Assembly (NCBI RefSeq): GCF_000247695.1
Contig: NW_004624881.1
Coordinates: forward strand, 2,590,547 to 2,654,546
Source: Heterocephalus glaber
Taxonomy: Eukaryota; Chordata; Mammalia; Rodentia; Bathyergidae
DNA length: 64,000 bases
Reading direction: 5' to 3'
In this document: piece after piece, positions 24,214 through 36,446 of the stretch
Layout of the letters: each line of letters starts with the position of its first letter
How positions within the stretch are numbered: the first letter of the stretch is position 1
The notes under the pieces: generated by a model
Told to the model about the DNA's origin: nothing
Seen by the model: the letters and a program-made list of their open reading frames with translations, nothing else
The model's database searches: none
Program-made: the position numbers and the translations under genes

Positions 24214-24456
24214 AAAGCAATTTTTTTTTTTTTTTTTTTTTGCTACTGGGGATCGAACTCAGGTCCTTGCACTTGCAAGGCAGGTGGCGGAACCACTGAG
24301 CTAAATCCCTGGCCCAAATTGGGGTTTTATATAGCTATAAATACATATACTTTAGCTTTTTTTGGTTTTTTTGGTACCGGGGATTGAACTTGGGACCTTG
24401 AGCTTGCAAGGCAGGTGCTGGAACCACTGAGCTAAATCCCTGGCCCCAAAGCAATT
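24214..24456 (-). mobile_element. Dimeric ID SINE insertion with target duplication
   Basis: Two ID bodies in the same (minus) orientation, 24,362-24,447 and 24,241-24,316, separated by about 45 bases of A-rich linker, with a T20 (A-tail on the minus strand) at 24,221-24,240. The pair is flanked by 'aaagcaatt' at 24,214-24,222 and 24,448-24,456, while nothing similar separates the two bodies, so they may have inserted as one unit. Each body keeps the B-box (gttcgatcc or gttcaatcc on the minus strand) and A-box (tagctcagtggttcc). Confidence 0.85.
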
Positions 24457-24547
24457 ATATTTTTTGTTGCTATTCTATAGCCTGTGTGCTGCCCTGAAGT
24501 TGTTTGCCTAATGATTTTTTTGGTTCATATCCCATTTTAGATATCAT

Positions 24548-24865
24548 TTATTTACCCGGTGAGGTTTCAGGAGGCAAAGTAGTCACTATGACTCTCCATT
24601 CTTCCAATAAATTTCTGCCCCATAAATTTACAGGTATGGGAGCTATGTAAGGACAAATATGTCCCAATTGACTACCAGGCCCTTTATAAGGCAGGGGAAT
24701 GGAGCTTTGCAAAACGTGTTGGGGGGTGCCAAGGCCTACCAGAGATGTTTTAGTTGTTTTTTTGCTCCAAGATGATGGCCAAAAGTATGTGCCAATCAAG
24801 GACACATCTGCTCCCATGTTTATCAGCCCTCTAAAGAATTTACCATTCAATCTAATTTTGCACAT
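24548..24865 (-). pseudogene. ERV protease remnant, inverted relative to gag
   Basis: A 105-codon open stretch on the minus strand resembles a retroviral aspartic protease: GLINMGADVSLI stands at the catalytic site, where the active Asp-Thr-Gly is changed to Asn-Met-Gly, and PVNLWGRNLLEEW matches the conserved C-terminal part of the domain. A functional protease is excluded. In an intact provirus this would lie after dUTPase on the same strand; here it is reversed, so either an inversion or a second ERV fragment is present. Confidence 0.75.
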
Positions 24866-24959
24866 GGAGCAGTTATGGGAAAATTCTTGAGTGAAAGAAA
24901 CCTCTTCTTGAGGAATTTCTGGCTAAGGATCCTCTCAGGAATTTTTAAAGCTAACAATA

Positions 24960-26975
24960 CTCAGAAATATGAAACCAAGCAGGGCAGCTGAGGAAAGATT
25001 AACAGCACCAGCAGGTGCTGTGGACCTCTGTTCCCAGGGCTCACTGTGTGTGGGTCTCGGATCTCCCTGGAACACGGTACTGCATCTGTCTCATCAGAGA
25101 GCAGTGCTCAGGCAGAGTTTGCTGCCACCTTTGTCCAATGGAAGACTGTCATTGCTTAGTAGAAATTCTTTTCAGGTATAATATGAAACTGATCTATATT
25201 TTGTGTACAGTGGGGACAGAGAATATGTTTTCTGTATATTGTATAAAGTTTTTTAATCTTTTACCAAAGGACTAAGAAACAGATACTCCTTTTTTTTCAT
25301 TTTTAAAAATAGGTTTGAGTGAAAAGAACATTAATTCCTAGATTAGAGGGCTACTATTATATCTCTTAGACAGTATTCCATATCAACTATTTTAAAAAGA
25401 TGAACATGTTATTCCACATATGTTATGTCTTCTCACTGCTTGATTTATGCTTTTCTTGTTAAATTGCAGTACAGCTGACTGATTGACAGCAACAGGAAGC
25501 TTTTTAAATAAGTTACTCAGCACCCCAGTAAGTCTGGTACTTGAAATTTTTATGACAGAACTAATAATGATTGTACCAAGTAATTCATTGCCATTAAAAT
25601 TTTAACACTTAAAAAAATTACAGTAGCATTATCATGTAACTTATAGGTATTAAAGCAGTTATACTGTCACCGAAGATTTCCACATAAAATATTTTCCAAA
25701 TAAATATTTTTCAAGGGGAGGAAATCTTATGCTTTATTGTCTTTCACTGGTGTTACAGTTACAATTGTCTTAAATAATTTTACTATAATTATATATAGTA
25801 TATGATTACAATAGAGCAAGTGAATAAGCTTAACATGAATTTTAGTAGTGTCCACAGTAGAATGACTCTAGTTAAAACAAAATTTAATGCTCTTGGTATG
25901 CTTTATCCATAAAATGAGATATCTCCAGTAGAAAATATCTAATAATGGCTAAGTAAATAAATTAAATGTTTTAAGCACTCACATAACTACCAAATGATTG
26001 ACAGAGTTGGGGTGTGTGCAGGCTGTGGTTAAGGGGTGCACTCGGAGGTGAGAGTGTGGCTGTGTCTACAGCTAGGACTTGATGCAAAACGGGGCTGATG
26101 GTTAATGCAGCATTTGCACAGTCCTAGCCAGGGACAGTTTGATTCACTAAGTGGAGCAGATACATTACATCCTGTGTCATTTCATCCATGGGGATCAAAC
26201 AATGAGGCTGCCTGAACAAAACAGTGGGACTGATTGCTAAGTAATGAGAAAGCCTAAGTCAAAACCTCCCTCCCTCTTTCCTCCCTCTGTCCCTCACTGT
26301 CTCTGTCTGTCTCTCTCCATCTCTGTGTCTGTCTCTCTCTCTCACACACACACAAACACAAACATACACACAAATATTGAAACCCACACAGTCTTTTGAA
26401 CAATATGTGATATGTTTAGAAAAAATAATTTTGATCCATTCAGTTTCATTCTATTAAACCTTTATAAAAACTCAAGTAAAAACTCCCTGCAGTGTGACTG
26501 AATTAAAAGCATATCAGTGGTAATTCTTTCAGGCAGATCACAATTTAGTGAGAGAAGCAGAAGTGGAACACTGAGTTGACATATGATGCGTGCAAGAAAG
26601 TCAGCATTTCCTGGGAAGTACTTTACATGACTGTGATGTAATAGATGAAAGAAGGGATGCCTAGCCTAGGAATTGTTATACATTTGGCTCACATTATATT
26701 TAAATATAGTACATTGGCATCCTATATTGTCATTTTTCGCCATAATCAGAGCCTTGTTTCCTTAAAATAAATTAGCGTTTTAAGTTCTGATAATTTACAT
26801 GGAGAATAATACACACTAATATAACTTTAGACTGAACTGAGTGTTTCTTCCAAGTGATAAATCTTTAGATTTATATAAAGACATGGAGAGACTTTTTGAT
26901 AATGCAGGTATAAAAATTTCTTAAAAGGGAAGCATTCAAAAAATTCTTGAAAAAGTTAACAGTTAAAACTCTATG
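24960..26975. other. Intergenic, nothing recognised
   Basis: AT-rich, no gene. Contains a CT/CA simple-repeat tract (26,270-26,375), listed separately. The open frames at 24,969-25,275 could be further ERV debris but show no motif. Confidence 0.45.
26265..26375 (+). repeat. Compound (CT)n/(CA)n microsatellite
   Basis: Interrupted TC/TG-rich tract (ccctctttcc...tctctgtctgtctctctcc) passing into CACACA/AACACA repeats. Confidence 0.9.
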
Positions 26976-27062
26976 GAGGGCCTGGGAGGTAGCTCAGAGG
27001 TGCCACACCTGCCTAGCAAGTGCAAGGTCCTGAGTTCCATCCCCAGTACCAAGAGAAAAAGG
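26976..27062 (+). mobile_element. ID-family SINE
   Basis: 'gggcctgggaggtagctcag' (5' end and A-box), 'ctgcctagcaagtgcaaggt', 'tgagttccatccccagtacc' (B-box), ending in an A-rich tail (aagagaaaaaggaaaac). Diverged from the young copies. Confidence 0.88.
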
Positions 27063-27551
27063 AAAACAATATGGAAAGCACATTTTCTGATTATCCTCTA
27101 ATCATAAAGAGGAGACATGGGAGGATTTTCCAACATTATTTAATATGATGGAAGGTGGGATGAGACAGGCAAAATGTGAAATGGAAACAGGATGGAGGAC
27201 TAGGAAAGTCAGGGTTCAAGACTTTCAAAGGTGTGCAGGGTGGGCCCACCACAGGCTACGCCTGAGAGATAACTGGAGCAAAATTCACAGAATTCCTTAT
27301 GACCTTGAGACAAAAGGTAGAGCCAAGGGTGCATTCAACATGCTAGCTCTCCCCAGGTAAGTGACACCCATGAGCACCCATGCTGTAAGGCAAGGGAACT
27401 CACAAAGTTAGCTGAGAGTCTTGAGGATAATTAGAAAATATTTGTCACTAGCTCTTATTTCATTTTATAGATTTATGTAAAAAAGGTTGACACGTGTTTT
27501 TTCTTCTTTTTCTATTCATTTTTCAATTTATACTTTCCTTTTATGTAAAAC

Positions 27552-28399
27552 ATGGAAACAGAAGATGATCCCTGAGACTCAGTCTTCCGGGAGGGATTTC
27601 ATTCTTCTGGGACTGTTCTCTTCTTCCCACACCAGCCTGGTCTTCTCCTCTCTGTTCATCGATTTCATCCTGTCACAGAAAATGCCCTCTTGATCCTCCT
27701 CATCAGCAGGGACTCCTGCCTCAACTCCCCAATGTACTTCCTGCTCAGCCACCTCTCCTTCATGGACATCTTGCACATCTCCAACATCATCCCCCAAATT
27801 ATAACCAATTTCCTGTCTAGCACCAGACCTATCTCCTTTGCATGGTGTGGATTCCAGGTCTTCCTGTTTGTCATCCTGCTAGGTGGTGAGTGCTTTCTCC
27901 TGGCTGCCATGTCCTATGATCACTACATGGCCATCTGCCACCCCCTGCGCTATGCCATGCTCATGAGTGACAGTGTCAGCATGCTCCTAGGCATGGGGGA
28001 TTGGCTTGTGGGGACCCTCAGCTCCATAGTCCATAAGCCTAAGTGACCTACATTCCCTTCTGCAAGCCTAGGGTGATTGATAAACCCTTTCTCCATGATC
28101 TCTGTATTGTATATCAAAATTCTATGTAAAGTCTTGCAAACCAAATCCTCAAAGCCCAGAAAAAGTCCTTTTCCACCTGTTCCTTCCACATGGTTTTTGT
28201 TGTCATGTACTATGGGCTCCTTATTTTCACATGCATGAGACCCAAATCCTACCACACTCCAGGCCAGGATAAGTTCCATTACATATTCTACACCATCCTC
28301 ACACCCACCCTCAATCCTGTCATCTACAGATTCAGGTATAAAGGTGTGCTGAAGGTCATGAAAAATATGCTCAAAAGTAATTTTCATCATAAAAATTAG
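27552..28399 (+). pseudogene. Olfactory receptor pseudogene, OR2 family (OR2T-like)
   Basis: Starts near 27,552-27,565 and keeps SGRDFILLGLFSS at the N-terminus. A frameshift near 27,685 precedes ALLILLISRDSCLNSPMYFL (TM1/loop 1/TM2). Then GGECFLLAAMSYDHYMAIC (TM3, DRY to DHY) and HPLRYAMLMSDSV read through to a stop at about 28,045. The TM4-TM5 region is shortened and frameshifted, and the C-terminal part resumes with AQKKSFSTCSFHMV, IFTCMRPKS and PTLNPVIYRF (NPxxY) to TAG at 28,397-28,399. The total is about 90 bases short of a normal receptor. The GGECFLLAAM signature suggests OR2T-type. Dead gene. Confidence 0.88.
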
Positions 28400-28495
28400 G
28401 TAGGGATCTGAGATGGTAGCTCAGTGGCAGAGCACTTGCTTAGCATACACAAGGGCCTGGGTTCAATCACCAGTACCACAAATAAAAATTAGGTA
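28389..28495 (+). mobile_element. ID SINE inserted at the stop codon of the OR2 pseudogene
   Basis: The body is 28,403-28,481 ('gggatctgagatggtagctc...gggttcaatcaccagtacc') and is flanked by a perfect 14-base duplication 'ataaaaattaggta' at 28,389-28,402 and 28,482-28,495. The duplicated bases include the receptor's TAG, so the insertion hit exactly the end of the coding region. Confidence 0.95.
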
Positions 28496-30296
28496 AGAAA
28501 GATGATTGAAATCCTTATATTCATATTTCAACCCTCAAGTGTCGTTATTACTTCTTTTGGAAAGAATATAAATGCTATATGTCTACATTGTGGGGAAGAA
28601 ACATATATTCTGACACTAATTGATGAAAAAATAATTTGAAAGAGGTTTTGAATTTTGAAAGCATACTTTTAATATATATATCATAATGTGATATGAAATA
28701 TTCTCATCTTGTATTTATAGGCACTAAAAGATAATAAAACAATGATTTGAACTTTAATAAAATTGTAAGAATTTAAGTGAAATACCTTAAAACACTAAAC
28801 ATGTATCTATTACCTGAGAAACACATATCTATATTTCTGGTAGTTCTATGAAAGTGAGTAAATAATTTTTTCAAATTTTACAATCCGCTATTTAAATCCA
28901 CAAATTGAAATCCCTTTTACATTGCTTGGTACATACTGATATTTGTTTTTATTAAAGTGATAAATACAAATACACCCAGATAAATCTTAATTTTTAGGAG
29001 AAATATTAGACATATGAGTTAGGCATTAAGCTAGAAAAATAGAAGCCTTTTTACCAATACAGAGAAAATTCCAATTTATGATTTCCCAGTGAGGAGACCT
29101 GAGCTAATCCAATGGAATGAATTTATTAAGGATGCTATGACAGGATAAACTATTAGGTTTGGAAAGATGAACCATGAGAAGTGGATTGAGCGTCACATTA
29201 TGAAATATGAATGGATGTTTCAGAATATGCACTGCAGGCTCGTCTACCTCTGCTCTGACACAGAGCTCTGCTACAAAGCTTCCTCAGAGCCTGCTCCCAC
29301 ATGGATGCTGTCACTCTGAGGAGGTAACTTCTGTCTCAGGCACATCCCTGCCCTTGTGCCATTCCCCACTTCTGCCCACCTGGTGTGAGGGTTTCGCTTA
29401 GGCAAGGTCTCTGCCCCTTATCTCAGGAGTCCAGCCGCTCACTTGCAGATGCAGAGGGTCCCTCCACTTCTTCCAGCTGAGCTACACAGGAAGGCCTTTA
29501 GCCTGGGCAGTGAGTCTGGATGTGCTGCTCACTCCTGAGAGCCTGGGCAAGGAGGGCAGAGGGAGGGTGAGGAGATCTTGGGCCCTCCAACCAAGGCACT
29601 GAGGGAGACTGCAAATAATCACTTCTCCAGACCAGGTCAGCATGTTAGAGACCATTTTGTGGGTCTGTATGATGTTTATGCAAAACAGTGACCCTGGATG
29701 GACTTTTTCAAATGAGTGGATCAATAGCTTGAGTTTGGCATGGCCAGTGAGCATGACAGGCTGATCTCCTGTCCAGCCCAAGAGCCTAAGCTGTCACATG
29801 AGATTTGCTGTTTAACTATTAGAGTTGGACTTGTATTATTTTGTAAATGATACAATAATAAGTTAAAATATAATAAGGGGCATCTTGTTACTTATATACT
29901 ACACACATTCCATATCTTGTACATGGACTCACACAACTGCTGTTTACTGTGACTCAAGTCAGTCAAAACATTGGATGCACCTGGAAACACAGCTGATGTG
30001 AATGATATAATCAACGTGAAACATATGAGAATGAAGTAGCACCTTTAGGATGAATTTGGCTGGCTGGTATTCAAACATTTCCCTCATAACACACAGTTTA
30101 ACCCATGTGCAGGAAAAACAAGACATTTGCTGAAAAATGTGAATGACCAAATACCGCATGGAGCATCTCTGCCTCCTATCAAGTTTACAACTGAATCAAA
30201 ATGAAATTAGGAACAGAATCACTGTGCATCTTGGCTGAAATCACATAAATAAACTTGTCTACTGTGAACAGAAAGTATAATATCGAAAGCAAATGA
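28496..30296. other. Intergenic, nothing recognised
   Basis: AT-rich at first; 29,200-29,780 is GC-richer with chance open frames on both strands. No gene, SINE or LINE recognised. Confidence 0.45.
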
Positions 30297-30530
30297 TGGT
30301 CGGGCTTGGGGGCACATGCCTCTTTCTAGAGACACAGATGGCTGAAGGAGGAGGATTATAAGAGCTAAGCCAGTTTGCTCCACTTAAGCAGATCCTGTCT
30401 CAAAATTTGAAAACAATAAAAATAGTAATATAGAAGGCAGGCATGCATCACAGTGTAGAGCAATTTCCTAACTTGTGCAAGGTCCCGAGTTCCAGCCCCA
30501 GCACTGCAGCGACAGCAGTAGAAAGAAGAA
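30297..30530 (+). mobile_element. B1-like + ID composite SINE (B1-dID type)
   Basis: The left half resembles a 7SL/B1 monomer: 'gggcttgggggcacatgcct', 'gctgaaggaggaggattata', and ending 'agatcctgtctcaaaa'. After an A-rich linker an ID-like half follows: 'ggcaggcatgcatcacagtg' to 'cgagttccagccccagcact' with a decayed tail. Such dimers are known from squirrel-, dormouse- and beaver-type rodents. Old copy. Confidence 0.7.
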
Positions 30531-32035
30531 TGGCAGGATCTCCCTGGAGTATGAAGAATCCCCTTTGCAACTCCCCAAGCATGCACAATGCCCAGTATGT
30601 GCCTGAGACCCATCCTGCAAAGAGGCCACTGGTGCCTCACTTGGTGTCACATCAGGGCCAGAAGGACACTTGGTGACCTTGGCCCCATGGCATCCATGGA
30701 TCTTGGGTGGATGTGCACCTTGATTCACTCACCTAACCCCTTCTCAAGAGAAAGTCTCCTATCAAATACTCTGCTTATGTGGTTAGGCTGTGGCTGAAAC
30801 AGTTAAGACTTTATTTGAGTCCTAGCATGGATGCTGGAACTTCTACAGTATAAGGTGTGGCTAAAGAGAGAGGAAATACAAAATAAAGTTAAACGTTCTC
30901 TATTCCTTCTTCTGCTGAATCAGGTCTATGTCCTTTATTTAGGGTACCATGAGTAAAATTTGGGAATCTATGAGAAGTGTCACTTTCAGCATAGATGCAA
31001 ATCATTTAAGGACACGTGATTTAGTGAACAATGTAGGTAGACTGAAGACAAAAATTTTACACAGCTGTAAACAGAAACACGTACATACACACACACTCAC
31101 ACATGCACACTGTCACCTATTTATTAGGTCCCACAGCCTTCTCTCTTCCCTTAGGATGAACTAAGCCCCAATCACCAGGGCCCAGGCCACATTGCTGTGG
31201 GGTCTGTGGGGCAGGTGTGAGTCCCTCAGACCCAGGCTCCTGCACAGCACCACAGCCTGGCTCAGGTTCCTTAGCTGTCACCTTGGGACATGTGAGCAAC
31301 TGGGTCAGGACTGTGAAGAGCAGAGTGAGGTGCTGACCAGGGCTCCTGTTTGCATTTGGTCAGGTGGTGTCAGGGGGGTCCTCAGAGGCAGAAGGATCAC
31401 TGGGACTTGGACCCCAGCCTCTCAGTGTCACCAGCACACAGATTTGTGACTGCTTGTCTGGTCTTCTGAGTGATGAAAGTGATTCAAATGGACATTGATG
31501 TGGCTGACTCTGAGGTCTTCTTCCCCATAGAAATCCTCTGTTATGCAGCCACATCCCACATCACAATAGAGAACCTCAATCCCTTTGGAGTCCAAAGTGT
31601 CCTGTGCTTTGGGGAAGAACTGAACCCAGCACTCTGCATGCACCAGGTCATGTTCTGGGACAGGGGCCAAAGGCAGGGACCCCAAGCATGCAAGCAACCT
31701 TTAGAATGCCCAGTGTGGGACAATTTAGAGTTTCTGATTTTAAAATCAGCTATGAAGTGACAGTAATGAAGAGTGAGGAAATGAAAAAAAGATACAAGGA
31801 CCAATTGAACAGCATGTGGAGCCCAGAAGAATGAATCACATAAATGATTGTATTATTTCCCACAAATGTGTTAAACTATTCAATGGGAAAAGTATACTGC
31901 TTTCAATAAATATACTAGACAAACTTGGTATTACTATGAAACCATTCTATTTCAATCAATATTATATATATATATATATATATAATATTCAGTTTTCTGA
32001 ATGTGGGTTAAAGCTTTGAATGTAGTAATGAAAGA
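30531..32035. other. Intergenic, nothing recognised
   Basis: A GC-richer segment (31,130-31,760) has overlapping open frames on both strands without recognisable domains. A short (TA)n stands at 31,961-31,983. No gene called. Confidence 0.45.
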
Positions 32036-32039
32036 TATG

Positions 32040-32720
32040 TAATTTGAGAGAAATACAGTCTTCATGTGCAATCTTTTTACATAGATTTTAGCAAAGACCT
32101 CATCGGTAAGACATCAAAAGCACAGGTATAAAAACAGATACATAACACTTTGTCAATTTAAAAAATAAACTCCTCAAGGAACACTTTAAATAGAGGGAAA
32201 GGACACTCTCTGGACTTGGAGAAGTATTTGTATAAATTATGGGCATAAACATCAACAGTATCTACATAACTTCCTACTGGACAGCAACAGTGACTAGAGA
32301 AGAAGGAGATGAATGTGAAGTACATAGCTATGTACATCCAGTGGGGAATTATTTGGCCTTCAACAGGAATAAAACTGTGATGCATGCTTTAAGGATGAAC
32401 CTTGAGAACATTATTCTAAGTACAATAAGTCAGACTAAGAAAGGAAAATACTGCAGGATTCAATCTTTGTAAGAAACAGAAGCAGTAACTCATAAATTCA
32501 GAGCGACTGTTAACAGGACTAAAGGGAGGGAGAATGAGCAGCTTCTTTTCTATGTTGTGAATTTGAACTATGTAAGATGGAGGTTCTGGAGCTGTGAGGT
32601 GTCAATGGTTGCACAAAAATGAGAATCTGCTGAATGGAATTGAATAGTACCACCACAAATAATCAAATCAAATTTTATTTAACATAGGGTTTATGACAAT
32701 AATAAAGTTAGAAAAAATAA
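32040..32720 (+). mobile_element. Old LINE-1 3' end
   Basis: 'gtacatccagtggggaatta...ggccttcaacaggaataaaa', 'gatgaaccttgagaacatta', 'agtacaataagtcagactaa' and 'gttgcacaaaaatgagaatc' correspond to the post-ORF2 region and 3'UTR of old L1M-type elements, read on the plus strand. The left boundary is vague. Confidence 0.75.
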
Positions 32721-33765
32721 ACCTATACTAAGCCAGTAGGATCACTTCCCAGGAAACTTTCCATTAGTTTGGTTATTAGAGATCATGAAAAAGACATCAC
32801 AAAACTTTAATGTTTTATCTGCAATGAAATGTAATATGGATATTTCCTATAAAGTGTTCCACCAAAGTTAGAAATGGTAACTCTTTGTCATCCACTTTAA
32901 TACTTAGTACATTTTCTATGACATAATAATTATTACCAACATGAGATCAATTTGATCATAAATACTACATAAAGCAAATTAAAGGTTACTCCTCAATGTC
33001 AAATATGTCAAAATTTCTTCTAGTGTGCTAATGTCAAATTTATTCTATTAAATTATAATATGGTAAGTTTGTTGAGCAGTGAAATCAAAACTGGCAAACC
33101 CATGGAGACACATTCTAGGATGTGCTGGATAGATAAGGAATATTTCATCACAGGTTCCATCAGACTGAGACGCAGTGACCCTGGGAGAGTCTGAGTAGAA
33201 TACCAGGATCTCCCTGGACTATGACCCTCAGCACCCGAGGAAGCACTGGGGACCCACGGGCTCCTTCCAGGCCTTGGCCCAGAGGCAGCCTTTGAGCAGG
33301 ATGTGGCCTCTGCAGTCCTGTCCCTGAGGACTTTCCCCAGAGCACGCGGGCTGCAAAGCACCCTCATCAGGATGGCTGGATTCAGGCCTGGCTCACTGTG
33401 GAGAAGCCTGGAAGAGGTGGGTGCCAGCTGTAGAATCAGGAGAACTGGACAGGCCCTGCTCAGGCAGGGTTGGGGCTGGGCACCCTGGGTCTAGGGAGGA
33501 TGGGGCTGGGCTCTGGTAATGCATTTGTGTGCAGTTCTCAGGAGATTCAGACTCTCGAGGAAGCACTTGAAATAATAAAATACTAGAATGAGCAATTTGT
33601 AATTTTAGAGAGGTTTTCTACAAGAGACCTTGAAAAGGAATTTTTGTTTGATTAAAATGAGTTTAAAAGAGAGGTGAATGGTAGATCATCATTTTTTTCC
33701 CTTAAAAAGTAGTGTGAGTGTGCCTTCAAATTATTGCAAAGTATTTTTTAAAAACTTGAAGATGT
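32721..33765. other. Intergenic; GC-rich patch at 33,150-33,530 unidentified
   Basis: The first part is AT-rich. 33,150-33,530 is GC-rich with open frames on both strands, but it does not continue the MCL1 frame found from 33,766 and has no recognisable motif. No gene called. Confidence 0.4.
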
Positions 33766-34619
33766 GAGCACAACCCCCGGCAGGCAGGCAGCTGTTCTTC
33801 ACACCCACCCTCTGTGTGAGGCAGCCTCAGGAAGTGGCAGCCCAGGCCCCTGGCTCCATCATGTTGCCTGAGGAGGAACTGGAAGGATATGAGCTGTAGC
33901 CCCTTAGGAAGTGGCTGGCCATGCTGCCCCTGCTGGAGCTGGTTGGGGAGGCCAGGAACAGCCCCAGCGCCAATGGCTACCACCCTTGACTCCAATCCTG
34001 GCAGAAGGGGAGGAGGAGAAGCTGTATCTGCAGTCGCTGAAGATCACCTGGTGCTGCCTGCTGGAGCAGGGCACCTGAGCCAAGGACTTCATGCCTTTGG
34101 GCAGGCTCCGGGCAGGGGAGGGGAACAGGGACTCGCTGCAGAAGCTGAGGTGGGTCAGGGACGGCATGCAGCACAACCACTAGGTGGCCTTCCAAGGAAT
34201 GCTTCAAAAACTGGACATCAAAAACGGTTACGATGTCAAATCCTTGTCATGAGTGATGGTCCATGTTTCAGTGATGGCATAACAGACTGGGGCAGGATTG
34301 TGACTCTCATTTCTTTTGGTGCCTTTGTGGCCAAACACTTGAAGAGCATAAACCAAGAAAGCTGCATCGAACCATTAGCAGACAGTATCACAGAAGTTCT
34401 CATACAAACAAAAAGGGACTGGCTAATCAAACAAAGAGGCTGGGATGGGTTTGTGGAGTTCTTCCACATAGAGGATCTGGAAGGCTGCATTAGAAATGGG
34501 CTGCTGGCTTTTGCAGGTGTTGCTGGAGTAGGAGCTGGTTTGGCATATCTAATAAAATAGGCTTGTAAGTTCAATAGTTGACTGTTAAACAACTCCAGGC
34601 ACCAAAATATACTTCTGTG

Positions 34620-34635
34620 AAATCACAGTATTTAT
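34620..34635 (+). repeat. Target-site duplication, left copy
   Basis: 'aaatcacagtatttat', identical to 38,474-38,489; joining the sequences across the element restores a continuous MCL1-type 3'UTR. Marks the 3' (poly-A) side of a minus-strand insertion. Confidence 0.95.
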
Positions 34636-34649
34636 TTTTCCCCATTAAG

Positions 34650-34920
34650 TTTGTTGGTACATTTTAGGTATAAAATACATTTAAATGCATCATTAGATGT
34701 TGTACCATTACATGAGTATCTTGGGTCTTATTTTTTCCCCTTCCCCTGCCCTCCCTTCACCCCCTCCACCCTTCCCTATTAGCAAAAATTTTGTTTCCAT
34801 TGTTTCCCTTTTCTCATATTTTTTTGTTTCCCTTCTTTGCTTTCCCCTACCCCTCCCACTTCCCTTGCTCCTTTAGAGCTTTACTTCCTATTACACAATA
34901 TCAATTATACATTTTTAAAA
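34650..34920 (-). other. 3'UTR of composite element A
   Basis: The minus strand reads GA-rich sequence ('aaggggaagtgggaggggta' style) and ends '...atttatacctaaaatgtaccaacaaac' before the A-rich tail. It closely resembles the 3' ends at 18.9, 41.1, 48.8, 50.9 and 60.4 kb, including the one downstream of the LINE-1 ORF2. Confidence 0.85.
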
Positions 34921-35852
34921 TTTAAATATCAAGACCTAAGAGACATTAACACAGATTTTACAGATTTTAAAAGGATATAGAAAGCATATCTCAAAAATTT
35001 GTTTTGAAATAAATTTGACAACTTCTAAGAAGTACCTTGGAAGATAAATTAATGAAACAAACTCTGGAGGAAATATAATATTTGAATAGCACCTATTAAA
35101 GAAGGTATATTCCTAGCTTGAAAACCTACCTGTATAACAACAGGCTCATATACGTTTTAACTGATAAATTATATCAAACATTTAAAGAAGAAAAAAAACC
35201 AAACACTTCTCCCCTCATTTTATGAAATCAACATTGTGCTAATGCTAAAATTGGATAAAGATAATAGAAGAAAAAAGTTTGAAAAGAGATAGAAATTTGT
35301 TTAACAAACCAAACTATTAGAAGTCAGATCTGGCTGTATGTAGAAAGTGGTTTTATTATAGGGATGGCAGTGTTGGCTCAGGTTTGGAAGATCCACCCCC
35401 AAAAGTCATCATTTTAACAGAGGAAAGGAAAAAGCCATATGATCCTGTCAGTAGTTGGAGAAAAAGTTGGAAAAAAATCCACAGCTGTTCATGGTAAAAG
35501 CTATCAGATGACTAGAAGTAGAACAGAACATTCTCAACAGATTAAAGACATGTACTACATACTTGCAGTGAGAAAGCCTTATATGAATGGAGAAGATATA
35601 ATGCTTTCTCCTTAAGGTGGGGAGCAAGGGCAGATTTGCTTACTCGTCATCAGTCCATTAAACTTGGAAACATAGGCTTAAACCAAAATAGTCTGGCAAT
35701 AAAATGATACAATTAGGATAGGATTGGCAAGGTAGAAGCAAAATCTTTATATGTAGATGAAATGATTATCTACAGAGAAAGTACTAAAAAATCTCTAGGA
35801 GCCCCTAGAACTTGTATTTAAATTTAGCAGGATTAGAAAACACAAGATATAT

Positions 35853-35854
<2 letters not shown>

Positions 35855-35895
<41 letters not shown>

Positions 35896-35915
35896 TAGAT
35901 AGATAGATAGATATA
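35855..35915 (+). repeat. (GATA)n microsatellite
   Basis: About 13-15 GATA units with small interruptions ('tagatatagatag'). Confidence 0.97.
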
Positions 35916-36446
35916 GAATTCAGGTCTATGTATACTTGCTATAAATGAAGAATTGGATATTGAAATTTAAAAGTTATGTAGGAGTACAAAGGACCTAGAA
36001 AAGTAAAAAGAAAAAAAAACAGTGTTGGAAGATGTTTACTACCTAATTTTAAGACTTCTTCTAAAGCTACAGTAATCAAGGCAGTTTTGGTGTAAGGAAA
36101 GGCATATAGATCATTGAAATAAAACAGAGAATCTAGAAATAGAACCACACATATACGGTCCACTGAATTTTGAAAGATTATTTAACATTAACATTTTATA
36201 GAATATAAACAATTCAAGAGTCAAGGAAAAGATAGTGTTTTCAGCAAATGACACTAGAACACCTGGTATCTGTATATAAAAAATTAACTTCAACCCTCTA
36301 TTTCCATACATAAAAATAACTTAAAGGGATCTATGTACCTAAATATGAAAGCCTAAAAGTGTAAAACTTTAAGAAGAAATTATAAGGGAAAATGTTTATG
36401 AATTTAGGGTAGGCAAGAACTACCTAGGATACAAAAACCATGATGT

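Larger units (their letters stand above)
21660..24535 (+). mobile_element. Class II endogenous retrovirus, 5' part (LTR end, leader, gag, pro remnants)
   Basis: The LTR 3' part ends at about 21,954 (polyadenylation signal AATAAA near 21,761). Next come a tRNA-Lys-like primer-binding site, a leader with a GTAAGT splice donor at 22,081, a gag ATG at 22,131, decayed gag, nucleocapsid knuckles and a dUTPase-like stretch up to about 24,005. The plus-strand provirus then stops and protease sequence appears in reverse at 24,865-24,548. Many nonsense codons; no protein can be made. The LTR 5' boundary was not located. Confidence 0.75.

Noticed and set aside
31130..31760. Overlapping open frames in a GC-richer segment as a possible exon
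   Set aside because: Frames are open on both strands with no recognisable domain, splice sites or conserved motif that I can point to.
33150..33530. GC-rich patch as the 5' part of the MCL1 retrocopy
   Set aside because: No MCL1 N-terminal motif could be read there, and a candidate target duplication places the retrocopy start at about 33,766.
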